A stretch of DNA of 15,345 bases from positions 1-15,345 of the forward strand of contig JAUVEQ010000022.1 of the NCBI GenBank assembly GCA_030594725.1, read 5' to 3'. Shown piece by piece: positions 1-8,633 of this stretch. The stretch is from Methanobacteriota archaeon (GTDB lineage: Archaea > Thermoplasmatota > DTKX01 > GCA-020343715). The first letter of the stretch is position 1, and each line of letters begins with the position of its first letter. The position numbers and the translations under genes were made by a program. The notes beneath the pieces were generated by a model that had not been told where the DNA came from, did not search any database, and worked only from the letters and a program-made list of their open reading frames with translations.

Positions 1-2
1 TG

Positions 3-1085
3 CTCATCAACTACTCCACGGAACTCAAGGAAGGCGAGAAGATCCTCATCGAGGCCATCGACATCCCGCCAGAGATGGTCATCTCCCTCATCCGGAGTGT
101 CGACAGGGCCGGCGGCATCCCCCTGGTGACCCTCAAGTCCAACGCGGTGTTCCGCGACCTGTTCAGACATGCCACCGAGGAGCAGATGAAGCTCATCGGC
201 GACATCGAGAAGTACCGGATGGAGAAGATGGACGCGTACATCGGCCTGCGGGGCTCATACAACATCTCCGAGACCTCCGACGTGCCATCGGAAAGGATGA
301 AACTGTACCAGGGCCACTGGCTCAAGCCCGTGCACCTGGAGGTCCGGGTGCCCAAGACCAAGTGGGTCGTGCTCCGATGGCCCACCCCGTCAATGGCCCA
401 GCAGGCGGGCATGTCCACCGAGCAGTTCGAGAAGTTCTACTTCGACGTGTGCACCCTGGACTACTCCAAGATGGACAAGGCCTTCAAGCCCATGCAGGAA
501 CTGATGGACCGCACGGACAAGGTGCGCATCCTGGGTCCCCAGGACACCGACATCGAGTTCTCCATCAAGGACATCCCCTCGGTCCCCTGCGCTGGCAAGC
601 TGAACATCCCCGACGGAGAGATCTTCACCGCACCCGTCAAGGACAGCGTCAACGGTGTCATCCACTACAACACCCCCACCCTGTACCAGGGCGTGACCCA
701 CGAGAACGTCCGCCTGGAGTTCCGAGATGGCAAGGTGATCGACGCCACCGGCTCGGACACCGAGCGGCTCAACGAGATCCTGGACTCCGACGAGGGCGCC
801 CGTTACATCGGCGAGTTCGCCATGGGAGTGAACCCCTTCATCGACAACGCCATGAAGGACATCCTGTTCGACGAGAAGATCAAGGGATCGCTCCACTTCA
901 CCCCCGGCAACGCCTACGACGAGGCCGACAACGGCAACAAGAGCCAGGTCCACTGGGACATGGTCCTCATCCAGACCCCCGAGTACGGTGGTGGGGAGAT
1001 CTGGTTCGACGATGTGCTGATCCGCAAGGATGGCATGTTCGTCCTGGACGAGCTGAAGGTGCTGAACCCGGAGAACCTTGTCTAG
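3..1085 (+). CDS. M29-family metallo-aminopeptidase (5' end outside window)
   Basis: Cytoplasmic metallopeptidase that removes N-terminal residues from peptides using two metal ions. The frame is open to the left edge and reads into a typical M29 N-terminus (NYSTELKEGEKILIEA), so only roughly 10-15 residues are missing; about 360 are visible. All six residues known for the family's metal and catalytic sites can be placed: Glu in GEIFTAP (618-620), Glu in YIGEFAMG (813-815), His in LHFTPGNAY (894-896), the Tyr of the same motif (915-917), and His and Asp of VHWDM (951-953 and 957-959). The internal ATG at 75 is not the true start because homologous sequence continues upstream of it. The stop is one base from the stop of the convergent surface-protein gene. 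The family call is firm; the peptide preference is unknown. Confidence 0.93.
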   Translation, partial: LINYSTELKEGEKILIEAIDIPPEMVISLIRSVDRAGGIPLVTLKSNAVFRDLFRHATEEQMKLIGDIEKYRMEKMDAYIGLRGSYNISETSDVPSERMKLYQGHWLKPVHLEVRVPKTKWVVLRWPTPSMAQQAGMSTEQFEKFYFDVCTLDYSKMDKAFKPMQELMDRTDKVRILGPQDTDIEFSIKDIPSVPCAGKLNIPDGEIFTAPVKDSVNGVIHYNTPTLYQGVTHENVRLEFRDGKVIDATGSDTERLNEILDSDEGARYIGEFAMGVNPFIDNAMKDILFDEKIKGSLHFTPGNAYDEADNGNKSQVHWDMVLIQTPEYGGGEIWFDDVLIRKDGMFVLDELKVLNPENLV

Positions 1086-1086
1086 G

Positions 1087-4002
1087 TCAGAAGAAGCGGC
1101 GCCACCACTGGCCCGTGAGCCGCGCCTCCTCCTGCTCCTCGTAGGCCGCCTCCTCGTTCCACATGGCCTCCTCATCTGTCATGCGGTAGGGCCGGCGCAT
1201 CCGCTCGGCCACGACGAGGCCAAGCACCAGGATGAGCAGGAGCAGCAGGGCCCAGGGGAACTCGTCCTGGTCCTGGATCCTCACCTGGGCCACCGTGTAG
1301 TTGAAGCGCACCTCCTGTGTGTCGGAGGCACCCTGGGGGTCCGTTACCGTCACGTTGAAGAAGATGACCCGCGGGTCGAGTGTCCGGAACGTGACCTTCA
1401 GGTGGCCGTTCTTGTCGACCTCCACGATGTCAGAATCGGAGGCGAACTCCAGAAGGCCCTTGTCCTCGGGGTCCGGGTCGGTGGCATTGATCACGTAATA
1501 GTGCTCCACGTCGACCTCCAGCTCCTTGTCGGGGATGAACCCGAGGATCGGCGCATCGTTGATCGGCAGGACCTTGATGATGAACTCGTTGCTGTCATTG
1601 TGATAGAAGGGATGACGGTCGAAGGCCCTCACCTTGACCTCTATCTCGCCGGTCCAGTCCTTCTCCGGCAGCTTGACCGAGAGCCAGGAATCGATGAGGT
1701 AGGCGTCGACCTTCGTCGGGTCCGATTCCTCCACGATGGTAAAGCGCAGGTTGTCCGTGTCCCAGTCGTCGATGAAGTACTCGGCCAGGTTGACAAGGTA
1801 GTCACGGGCCTCGTCCTCGTAGACCTGCTGGTCGGGGACGGGGCTGAGGAGCATCGGAGGGTAGTCCAGCTTGTAGACGACCTTGGGGTCCTCGAGGGAG
1901 ATCCGGCCGGCCTGGCCGGTGGACACCTTGAAGACGATGCGCACGTCCTTGTCGACGTGGGTGTTGTCACGAAGACCGGCCACGGTGGTCTCGGCCTCCT
2001 CGGCGAAGTCCACGGTCACCTCGTAGTCGTACCTGATTGTCAGGTTGCTCAGCCTCACCTTGGCGGCCGCCTCGTTCTCCAGCGTTATGGGCATCTCTGT
2101 GTACCTGTTGCCGTACCCGTCGACCGTGAAGGGTGATGAGTTGAGGCACCTTGTAAGGTTCTCGGGATCGAAGTAGACCCGGGACTTGGTGTTGCTGAGC
2201 CGCTCCCATCCCCAGACCACAGGCTCGCCCTCGCCGAACTCCAGCTTGACCGTGACGGGGGAGATCTCCAGGTGTCGCATCACGATCTCCCAAGAGAGGG
2301 TGTCGTGGGCGGTGGGGAGGGGTGTCTCCCATGCGGCGTAGACATTTCCCCCGTAGATGAAGATGGAAGGATGGGAGGCGTTGTCGTAGCCGTTCCCCAG
2401 GGGTGTGAGCTCCAGGATGGGCGACCAGGTGGCGCCGTCGAAGGATCGGATGATGATGTCGCCGTAGGTGGCGATCAGGTTGCTGCCGCCCTCTGGCCGC
2501 GAGGTGGTGTTGGTGCCGATGGTCCAGATGGCGTAAAGGGTCTGGTTGAAGGACACCAGGGCGGGGAACATCTGGTCGACGGGGTCTCCGGAGGATGGGA
2601 AGGAGAGCTGCTCTATGGCCGTCCAGTAGCTGGCGGTGTACCTGCGGTAGACGATGTGGTAGCCGTCACCGTTGGACAGGATGGTCTGGCCCCGCATCCA
2701 TATGGCGTAGAGCTCCTCCTCGCCGGTGACGGGGTTGTCCCACACGTAGAACCTGGGCAGGGCGTCCTGGACGCCGCCGTAGGCGATGCTCTTGTCCGAG
2801 GCCGGCGACAGGTTCTTGACGCCTGTCCAGGTGGTGCCGTCGTAGGCCCGGTAGACCACGTCCACATTGCCATGGCCCGCTATGTTGGGGTCCCAGGTGT
2901 CCCAGATGACGTACAGTCGGTCCCGGAACACGGTGATGTCCACCGACCAGTCGGTGGCGTCGTTGTTGGAATCGGTGATCTCCTGGGGCTGGGACCAGGT
3001 GGTGCCGTCGAAGGAGGCGATCACGATGTCCAGGTCGTCTCCGAAGGCGGGTCGGGTCGTGTAGCTGGGGTCCGTGCTCTTCCAGGCGACGTACAGGCGG
3101 TCCTTGAACACGGTGCACCGCTCGTAGGTGTTGAGCCCGTTCTCCTTGGGTCCCGAGAACCGTACGGGGTCGGACCAATCGGTCCCGTCGTACTCGCAGT
3201 ACACCAGTTCCGAGTTGCCCGGGTCGGTGGCCTTTCCGTCGCCCTTGGACCAGATGGCGTAGAGCTTGTCGCCGTAGGCGATGATGTGGGGGATCTTGTC
3301 CTCGTCGGTGTCCCCCGCCTCCGAGAGCTCTATGATGCGGTACCATCGTTCGCCATCGAACATGCGGACGACGATGTCGGCATCGCCCCCGGTGGTGATG
3401 TTCTGGTCGGAGCTCTCCCAGATGACCCACATCTCGCCGTTGTACTCGGTCATCTTGGGGCCGTACTCCCCGGGAGAGTCCGTCTTGGGCGTCAGGGTGT
3501 ACTGCTGGACCCAGTGGGGTATGGGGAAGCCCTCCACGTCGATGTAGGCCTCGGTGATGGTGGCCTCGCGGGGCAACTGGACGTAGAACTGGCGGGTGCC
3601 TCCCCGGTTGAACTGGAGGTCAATATCGCGAGCGCCGTCGGAGAATCTGTCCTGCAGACCCAGGGGGCCGCCCTTGTCGGAGTCGAAGGCCCAGTCGATG
3701 CTCCCGTCGTCACCGATGTCCAGTGAGGGGTCCCAAGGGGCGCTGCGGGAGCCCGGGAAGGTCCCGAACGACATGTTGATCGTGGCGGTGTCCACGAAGG
3801 CGTGGTTGGGCAGGACCAGGGCCGTCTGGTCGTTGAACCCGGGACCGGGGAAGGCCAGGTCGTGCTCCGCGAGATCGTCCTCGAACTCGTCGACGATGAG
3901 ATTCGACTGGGGAGTGGTCTGACCAGTAACGGCCTCTGGCAGCGGGAACGCCACTATCAGCAGCATCAAGACGACTGCGAGAGCGGCGATCTTCGGACCC
4001 AT
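1087..4002 (-). CDS. Membrane-anchored surface protein: seven-bladed propeller plus cadherin-like domains
   Basis: A 971-residue predicted extracellular protein held by one C-terminal helix. In order: signal peptide (1-26, hydrophobic core then AVTGQ); a beta-rich domain to about 185; seven repeats from about 185 to 600, each built on a [LV]Y-x-[IA]W strand followed by a D-[IV]V-x-R-x-[FY]DG-x-x-W strand, as expected for a seven-bladed beta-propeller; a second beta-rich domain; two cadherin-like modules from about 713 (PVPDQQVYEDEA) and about 818 (NDAPILGFIPD); a transmembrane helix at about 912-932; and a 39-residue acidic tail ending in QWWRRFF. The ATG at 4002 is chosen because it starts the signal peptide. 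The frame stays open far upstream of it, but that part overlaps other genes. No catalytic motif was recognised. Adhesion or ligand binding is inferred from the domains only. Confidence 0.85.
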   Translation of the reverse strand: MGPKIAALAVVLMLLIVAFPLPEAVTGQTTPQSNLIVDEFEDDLAEHDLAFPGPGFNDQTALVLPNHAFVDTATINMSFGTFPGSRSAPWDPSLDIGDDGSIDWAFDSDKGGPLGLQDRFSDGARDIDLQFNRGGTRQFYVQLPREATITEAYIDVEGFPIPHWVQQYTLTPKTDSPGEYGPKMTEYNGEMWVIWESSDQNITTGGDADIVVRMFDGERWYRIIELSEAGDTDEDKIPHIIAYGDKLYAIWSKGDGKATDPGNSELVYCEYDGTDWSDPVRFSGPKENGLNTYERCTVFKDRLYVAWKSTDPSYTTRPAFGDDLDIVIASFDGTTWSQPQEITDSNNDATDWSVDITVFRDRLYVIWDTWDPNIAGHGNVDVVYRAYDGTTWTGVKNLSPASDKSIAYGGVQDALPRFYVWDNPVTGEEELYAIWMRGQTILSNGDGYHIVYRRYTASYWTAIEQLSFPSSGDPVDQMFPALVSFNQTLYAIWTIGTNTTSRPEGGSNLIATYGDIIIRSFDGATWSPILELTPLGNGYDNASHPSIFIYGGNVYAAWETPLPTAHDTLSWEIVMRHLEISPVTVKLEFGEGEPVVWGWERLSNTKSRVYFDPENLTRCLNSSPFTVDGYGNRYTEMPITLENEAAAKVRLSNLTIRYDYEVTVDFAEEAETTVAGLRDNTHVDKDVRIVFKVSTGQAGRISLEDPKVVYKLDYPPMLLSPVPDQQVYEDEARDYLVNLAEYFIDDWDTDNLRFTIVEESDPTKVDAYLIDSWLSVKLPEKDWTGEIEVKVRAFDRHPFYHNDSNEFIIKVLPINDAPILGFIPDKELEVDVEHYYVINATDPDPEDKGLLEFASDSDIVEVDKNGHLKVTFRTLDPRVIFFNVTVTDPQGASDTQEVRFNYTVAQVRIQDQDEFPWALLLLLILVLGLVVAERMRRPYRMTDEEAMWNEEAAYEEQEEARLTGQWWRRFF

Positions 4003-4060
4003 GAATCTCACGTTAAACCTCGGGAAGCTGGGCACTCGATTCTTAGGTGCCGCCAGTAGA

Positions 4061-4066
4061 TAAACA
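4061..4066 (-). promoter_or_regulatory. Candidate TATA box for the propeller surface protein
   Basis: On the minus strand this reads GTTTAT inside an AT-rich stretch (ATGTTTATCT), about 60 bases before the ATG at 4002. A start of transcription some 25 bases downstream would give a leader of roughly 35 bases. A GAGGT about 15 bases before the ATG and a closer GTGAG are possible ribosome contacts; neither is ideal. Confidence 0.4.
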
Positions 4067-4097
4067 TTACGACATAAGTTGGAAGGATCCGGAATAA

Positions 4098-4721
4098 TCA
4101 GAAGCCAGGCACACCACCGACGATGAAGACGATGCCCAGGACGATGAAGAGCGCGGCGGCGACGAGCTCGACCAACGTGAGGGATATGCGGCCTGCGATC
4201 ATCCTGCCCGCCAGCACGCTCGCGGTGCTGACGAGGATGAGGGCCAGGCTGGCGCCGATGAACACGGCCCATGGGTTGCCGTACTTGCCCGAGAGGGCGA
4301 TGACCGCCAGCTGGGTCTTGTCGCCCAGCTCTGCCAGTGCGACCAGGCCGAAGGTGCTGGCGAACACCCTCCAGTTGCTCATGTCGGCAGCGCCATCCTC
4401 CCCATCGGGGTCCGCCTCGCACACGTTCTCCTCTTCCTTCCCCCTGTCCCTCCACCAGTTGACGAGCATCAGGACCCCGAAGGCAAGGAACAGGCCGCCC
4501 GCCACGAGGCTCAGGAGCTCTGGAGACAGGATGGCATAGAGCAAGGAACCCACCAGAACCCCGATGGCCGTGACCACCACGAGGGCCGCGGCGGAACCCG
4601 CCAGGACGGGGGCGTAGGGATAGCGGCAGGCCTGGCTGATGCAGACCAGCTGGGTCTTGTCCGCCAGCTCCGCCACCGCGATGGTGGCGAATGCTATCGC
4701 CAGGGCTATGTGCCAGGCCAT
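4098..4721 (-). CDS. GDT1/TMEM165-family cation transporter
   Basis: A small membrane protein of the UPF0016 family, whose studied members exchange Mn2+ or Ca2+ across membranes. The family signature E-x-G-D-K-T occurs twice, as required by its duplicated fold: ELADKTQ at residues 18-24 and ELGDKTQ at 131-137 (the first copy has Ala instead of Gly). Each half contains about three hydrophobic helices. They are joined by a charged loop (KEEENVCEADPDGED region, about 90-110). The length of 207 residues is typical. The start is uncertain: the ATG at 4721 gives the usual family N-terminus, but in-frame ATGs at 4739 and 4763 add 6 or 14 residues and none has a clear Shine-Dalgarno site. It lies 95 bases upstream of the propeller gene on the same strand and is divergent from the coiled-coil protein gene. 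Substrate ion is not readable from the sequence. Confidence 0.9.
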   Translation of the reverse strand: MAWHIALAIAFATIAVAELADKTQLVCISQACRYPYAPVLAGSAAALVVVTAIGVLVGSLLYAILSPELLSLVAGGLFLAFGVLMLVNWWRDRGKEEENVCEADPDGEDGAADMSNWRVFASTFGLVALAELGDKTQLAVIALSGKYGNPWAVFIGASLALILVSTASVLAGRMIAGRISLTLVELVAAALFIVLGIVFIVGGVPGF

Positions 4722-4810
4722 CGGCGGTGTGGACAACATAGGAGGGTGATAAGCCCTTCGCATGGCAGCTAGGCGTATCCTGGGGACCAGACGGTCGGTG
4801 GCCACTCGAT

Positions 4811-4820
4811 AAAGTATATA
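4811..4820 (+). promoter_or_regulatory. TATA box in the divergent promoter region
   Basis: AAAGTATATA is the clearest archaeal TATA element in this divergent intergenic region. It lies about 45 bases before the ATG at 4864, which would place transcription start near 4842 and leave a short leader containing GAGGTGGT at 4853-4860 as ribosome-binding site, ending 3 bases before the ATG. Because the element is nearly symmetrical it might also serve the GDT1 gene on the other strand. Confidence 0.55.
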
Positions 4821-4863
4821 TCCAAGTAGGGTATTCGCGAAGCAGATTAGCCGAGGTGGTATT

Positions 4864-7173
4864 ATGAAAAGAGGACTGGCCATCAGCACCGTCCTGCTGC
4901 TCCTTGCAGCGACCTGGCTCCCGCTCGTGATCGCACAAGACGATCCCGAGTACGAATTCGACCCCGAACTGGGGGACCTTCTGAGCACCTTCGGAGAGGG
5001 CTACGTCGAGAACCTGGTCCTGTGGAGCGGAGCTGGCGTCGGACTGGTCTGGGGCCCGTCCTACGACGGTGACCAGAGCGCCCTCGACGACCGGATCACG
5101 GAGCTGGAGATCGCCGCTGGCGGCACCATGCCCGCGAACACCATTCCGATAGTCGTGCCCTTCGCCATGGCCTATCCGGTCTTCGATGGACCGGCACCCC
5201 TGGACCACAGCGAGAAGTGGATGTGGAACTCCACCGGGATGGAGGTCAAGGTCTCCCTGGGCAGCGTGGGTCACACCATTACGGCAGAGACCGACCTGGC
5301 AATGCACTTGATGGACGGAGGCGTCCTGGACGCCGAGGGCCTGTTGCTCCTGGAGGCCGCCCTGGAGGCCGTTGGCTTCACCAGCGAGCGCATGGGCTAC
5401 AACGGGACCGACCTGGGTCCGATCAACATGTCCGATCCCAATATGACGGACGACGACCAGTCCAACGGGTGGTGGCTCCCCGTCACCGAGGCGACGGGCA
5501 CCATCAACGCGGCCACTGGGGACTGGGAGGGTGTGACCGTCGCGGACGGGCCCTCCCTCGAGGCATCCCTGGTGTTCCTGAGGAGCCTCATCGGCCTCAG
5601 CGTCTACCTGGAGACCAACACCGACCTGGTGGGCGATGGGAAGCCCTTCGCCATCGGGACCGATACCGAGGTCTGGGAATTCGCTGGTGCGGTCTACAAC
5701 AACATCAGGGCACTCTATTACGACGCGACAAGGGATCTGTTCTACGAGGACCTGGTCCTTACCACGGGCACCCTCACGATCCTCTACCAGACCCTGCTTG
5801 ATATCTCAGAATCCCGGGGATGGGACCTGGGTTACACCCAGGGATGGGCCATGTGGGAGGCCGAGAGGTACGCGACCCTCCTCGTCCAGCTCATCGGAGA
5901 GGACGGGACCCTCTATTCGGGTTACGACACCGCCCTCGGCGGTTTCCCTGGCGCCTTCATCCCACCCTACGCACCCCTGACCACGGAGGCCAGCAACATC
6001 GAGTACGCGATGGCCATCGCTGCCCTCTACGATGCATCCGACCGGTTCGGCGGCATCACCTACAGCAACGGGGCCCAGTCCTGCCTCATCGTGCTGGAGG
6101 ATTCGTACTGGTACACCCCCGAAGGCATCCTCGTGGAGGAGCCGCTGGCAGAGACCCCGTCCGCCATGACCGCCACCCAGGTGGCCGGCATGGCCGCCTA
6201 CGTCGAGGCGACGGAGGCTGGCGTGGACCTGGGGAAGCACCGCATCCCCGAGCTGTGGGGCGGAATGGTGGGTGCCGGTCTGCAATTGAGCGAGACCGAC
6301 GCCACGGGCGAGAACTACACCATACCCGAGCCCGACACGAACAACAACACCATCTGGAAGCACGACTGGGACCGTGGACCCGAGATGATGAACGGCATCG
6401 CTCCGGTCCTTGGCACGGGTTCGGCCCTCGACATGGTCACCCACAACTGGACCGTGGACCATATGGTCGATACCGGGGTCCTGATGGAGGCCGCCGTCGT
6501 CTGGATGGGCATGGACAGTGACTGGTTCGATGACATGGGCGCACCCATGTATTCTGCCGAGACCGCATTCCGTTACGTCCACTGGACGGACGACGAGTGG
6601 TTCGCGTGGGGGGAGGCATGGCGCCTCACCGCCGAGAACGTCACCGAGCAGCTCGAGAAACTCCAGAACCAGACCGAGAACTGCACCAAGGTGGTCGAGG
6701 AGCTCATGGCGGAGATCGCCTCCCTAGAGGAGAACATCACCGCCATGGAGTTGGACCTCAACGACAGCCTGGAGAACGAGTCGATCCTGCGGAACCAGAA
6801 CGATTGGCTCAGACAGAAGCTGGAAGAGACCAACGAGACCGTCGATGATCTGGAGGAGACCATCGAGATCCTCGAGGAGACCGTCGAGCGGCTCGCCGGG
6901 GATGTCGCGGACAAGAACGAGAACATCAGCAAGCTCCTGGACCAGCTCCGTGCCGAGCAGCACAACGTGACCTTGCTCGAGTGGGAGCTTCAGAACGCCA
7001 GCGCCGCTCTTGCCCAGGCCGAGTTCGACCTTTCCGCTGCCGAGAACAAGCTGGAGGATAACGAGGATGAGCTTAACGAGCTTCAGGGACGGATGGTCAT
7101 GGTTGCCATTATCTCCCTCATCGCGGGTATGATCATAGTGGTCGTCATCCTCAGGGTCACGGGCCGCCTCTGA
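4864..7173 (+). CDS. Secreted protein with helical domain, long coiled coil and C-terminal membrane anchor
   Basis: I do not recognise the family. The 769-residue product begins with a signal peptide (MKRG, hydrophobic run, cleavage likely after VIAQ at about 25). Residues about 30-590 are rich in Trp, Tyr and Gly with alternating helical stretches, reminiscent of an alpha/alpha toroid, but no catalytic motif is evident. From about 592 to 743 there is an uninterrupted Glu/Asn/Leu-rich heptad coiled coil. Residues 744-764 form a hydrophobic helix followed by only a few residues (TGRL), so the protein is probably held at the outer face of the membrane by its C-terminus. About 17 N-x-S/T sequons, many in the coiled coil, suggest heavy N-glycosylation. 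The start is supported by GAGGTGGT just upstream and by the signal peptide. It could be a cell-surface stalk or an S-layer-associated protein; this is inference. Confidence 0.85.
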   Translation: MKRGLAISTVLLLLAATWLPLVIAQDDPEYEFDPELGDLLSTFGEGYVENLVLWSGAGVGLVWGPSYDGDQSALDDRITELEIAAGGTMPANTIPIVVPFAMAYPVFDGPAPLDHSEKWMWNSTGMEVKVSLGSVGHTITAETDLAMHLMDGGVLDAEGLLLLEAALEAVGFTSERMGYNGTDLGPINMSDPNMTDDDQSNGWWLPVTEATGTINAATGDWEGVTVADGPSLEASLVFLRSLIGLSVYLETNTDLVGDGKPFAIGTDTEVWEFAGAVYNNIRALYYDATRDLFYEDLVLTTGTLTILYQTLLDISESRGWDLGYTQGWAMWEAERYATLLVQLIGEDGTLYSGYDTALGGFPGAFIPPYAPLTTEASNIEYAMAIAALYDASDRFGGITYSNGAQSCLIVLEDSYWYTPEGILVEEPLAETPSAMTATQVAGMAAYVEATEAGVDLGKHRIPELWGGMVGAGLQLSETDATGENYTIPEPDTNNNTIWKHDWDRGPEMMNGIAPVLGTGSALDMVTHNWTVDHMVDTGVLMEAAVVWMGMDSDWFDDMGAPMYSAETAFRYVHWTDDEWFAWGEAWRLTAENVTEQLEKLQNQTENCTKVVEELMAEIASLEENITAMELDLNDSLENESILRNQNDWLRQKLEETNETVDDLEETIEILEETVERLAGDVADKNENISKLLDQLRAEQHNVTLLEWELQNASAALAQAEFDLSAAENKLEDNEDELNELQGRMVMVAIISLIAGMIIVVVILRVTGRL

Positions 7174-7201
7174 GCCGACGGCCGGCCCGACGGGCGAACG
7201 G

Positions 7202-7208
7202 TTTAGTA
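7202..7208 (+). promoter_or_regulatory. TATA-like element placing a leaderless start for the DUF89 gene
   Basis: TTTAGTA lies about 26 bases before the GTG at 7231, the spacing expected when transcription begins at the start codon itself. No Shine-Dalgarno site precedes the GTG, which fits a leaderless message. It also argues against the TTG at 7222 as the start. Confidence 0.4.
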
Positions 7209-7230
7209 CGGTGTCCGCCATTTGTGGACC

Positions 7231-8100
7231 GTGCGCATCCACGACGAGTGTCTACCCTGTCTCTTGGCAAGGGTCCGGTTCGAGGCAATGGGATCCGATC
7301 CCGATACCGCCATGGAGGCCCTGCTCGCGGCGGCCAGGGAGATAGGCGCCTCACATAAGGGGGACGTCTCGGCCGAGGTCGCGACCCGGGTGCACCGTGC
7401 CGCCTACGAGGCCCTGGGGACGGACGATCCCTACGCCGAGTCGAAGCGATTGGCGAACGAGGTCGCCCTTGGGCTCCTCCCACGTGCGCGCGAGCTGTAC
7501 AGCAACAGTTCCTCCGAGGACAGATTGCGCACAGCGGCCCTCCTCTCCATCGTGGGGAACGTCCTCGATTTCGGCATCGAGGGAGGGCTCTCCGACCCCA
7601 TGATGCTCGAACAGGCCTTCGAGCATCTGGTGGAGGAGGGCCTGGGAAGGGACGACTCAGACCTCCTGGAGGAACTCCTTGTGCCAGGAGCGAAGGTGGC
7701 CTACCTCACCGACAACTGCGGGGAGATCGTATTCGACCAGATCCTCCTCCTGGAACTGAGGGAGCGGGGGAGCCACGTCACCCTCGTTGTCAAGGGCGAT
7801 CCCATCCTCACGGACGCCACTCGCGCCGACGTGGAGGAGCTGGGTATCGCCCCCCTAGTGGACCATGTGATGGACACTGGCCCCCTGGCCGTGGGTGTCG
7901 ACCTGGGCACGGTGCCTGCCCAGACCCGGAGGGCGATAGAGGACGCAGACCTTGTCATCTCCAAGGGGATGGCCAATTTCGAGTCCCTCTCCGACTCCCC
8001 CTTACGGCCCATCGCCTACCTGCTGCGGACGAAGTGTGACCCAGTGGCTAGTACGCTCGGAGAGGCAAAGGATATAAACGTCCTCAAACTATTCTACTAG
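7231..8100 (+). CDS. DUF89 family metal-dependent phosphatase (ARMT1/AF1104-like)
   Basis: A 289-residue cytoplasmic protein of the DUF89 family. Studied members are metal-dependent phosphatases proposed to destroy damaged or surplus phosphometabolites. The short archaeal type with an N-terminal CxxC is present: Cys7 and Cys10 in DECLPC. The family's metal-site signature is TDNCGEIVFD (Asp161, Asn162, Glu165). It is followed by KGDPILTDAT and by the C-terminal phosphate-site motif SKGMANFE (Lys245, Asn249). The GTG at 7231 gives MRIHDECLPC, the usual family N-terminus; a TTG at 7222 would add three residues. The gene begins 57 bases after the coiled-coil protein and ends 11 bases before the TPR gene, with which it probably forms a transcript. 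The substrate cannot be predicted. Confidence 0.88.
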   Translation: MRIHDECLPCLLARVRFEAMGSDPDTAMEALLAAAREIGASHKGDVSAEVATRVHRAAYEALGTDDPYAESKRLANEVALGLLPRARELYSNSSSEDRLRTAALLSIVGNVLDFGIEGGLSDPMMLEQAFEHLVEEGLGRDDSDLLEELLVPGAKVAYLTDNCGEIVFDQILLLELRERGSHVTLVVKGDPILTDATRADVEELGIAPLVDHVMDTGPLAVGVDLGTVPAQTRRAIEDADLVISKGMANFESLSDSPLRPIAYLLRTKCDPVASTLGEAKDINVLKLFY

Positions 8101-8111
8101 CGAGGAATGGG

Positions 8112-8633
8112 ATGCCTCGCACCGAAGATATTGGCGAACCTAGGGTAAATTCTGGGGACCGGGACCCGGTCGCCGTCGCTAGGATGGCCTTTCTGTCAGG
8201 GGACGTGGAGAGAGCGAAGCGGATGGCGGACAAGGCCATCTCGACCGATCCCCTTAGACAGGATGCATGGATCATCAAGGGCCGTGCATTGGTCTGCAGG
8301 TTCGATCACGCGGGTGCGAAGGAGTGCTACAAGCAAGCCCTCGAGATCGACGAGGACAACAGTGAGGCATGGAGAAGGATGGCCTTCGCCCATCGCATGA
8401 ACGGGGAGCTCGGGGACGCTATAGAGTGTTGGAAGAAGGCCATCGAACTGGACCCGAACGACCCTCGCACCCTCAACGATATCGCCTCCGCGTTGGACGA
8501 GATGGGAGAGTTCGAGCTGGCGATCGAGTACTACGAGAGGACCCTCAAGGTGAACCCCGACGACCCCTTCGCGAGGGAGAACATCCGCTTGAACCGTCGC
8601 ATCCTCGATAGGCTCGCCAAGAGGAAGGACTAG
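8112..8633 (+). CDS. Tetratricopeptide-repeat (TPR) protein
   Basis: A 173-residue soluble protein made mostly of four consecutive 34-residue TPR units, starting at about residues 17, 50, 84 and 118. They show the standard spacing of small residues and the closing DP turns (ISTDPLR, LEIDEDN, IELDPND, LKVNPDD). There is no signal peptide or membrane helix, so it is most likely a cytoplasmic protein-protein adaptor. GAGG at 8102-8105 lies 6 bases before the ATG, supporting this start. It sits 11 bases downstream of the DUF89 gene and is probably co-transcribed with it. Its partner is unknown; an association with the phosphatase is only suggested by position. Confidence 0.88.
   Translation: MPRTEDIGEPRVNSGDRDPVAVARMAFLSGDVERAKRMADKAISTDPLRQDAWIIKGRALVCRFDHAGAKECYKQALEIDEDNSEAWRRMAFAHRMNGELGDAIECWKKAIELDPNDPRTLNDIASALDEMGEFELAIEYYERTLKVNPDDPFARENIRLNRRILDRLAKRKD

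Noticed and set aside
2272..3726. Long plus-strand open frame of 484 codons opposite the propeller gene
   Set aside because: It is a shadow of the repeated high-GC coding sequence: Val/Gly/Asp-rich with no domain, while the minus strand has clear blades.
4003..5307. Upstream continuation of the open frame of the propeller gene on the minus strand
   Set aside because: It overlaps the GDT1 gene and the signal-peptide end of the coiled-coil protein, lacks domain sense, and a good signal peptide begins at 4002.
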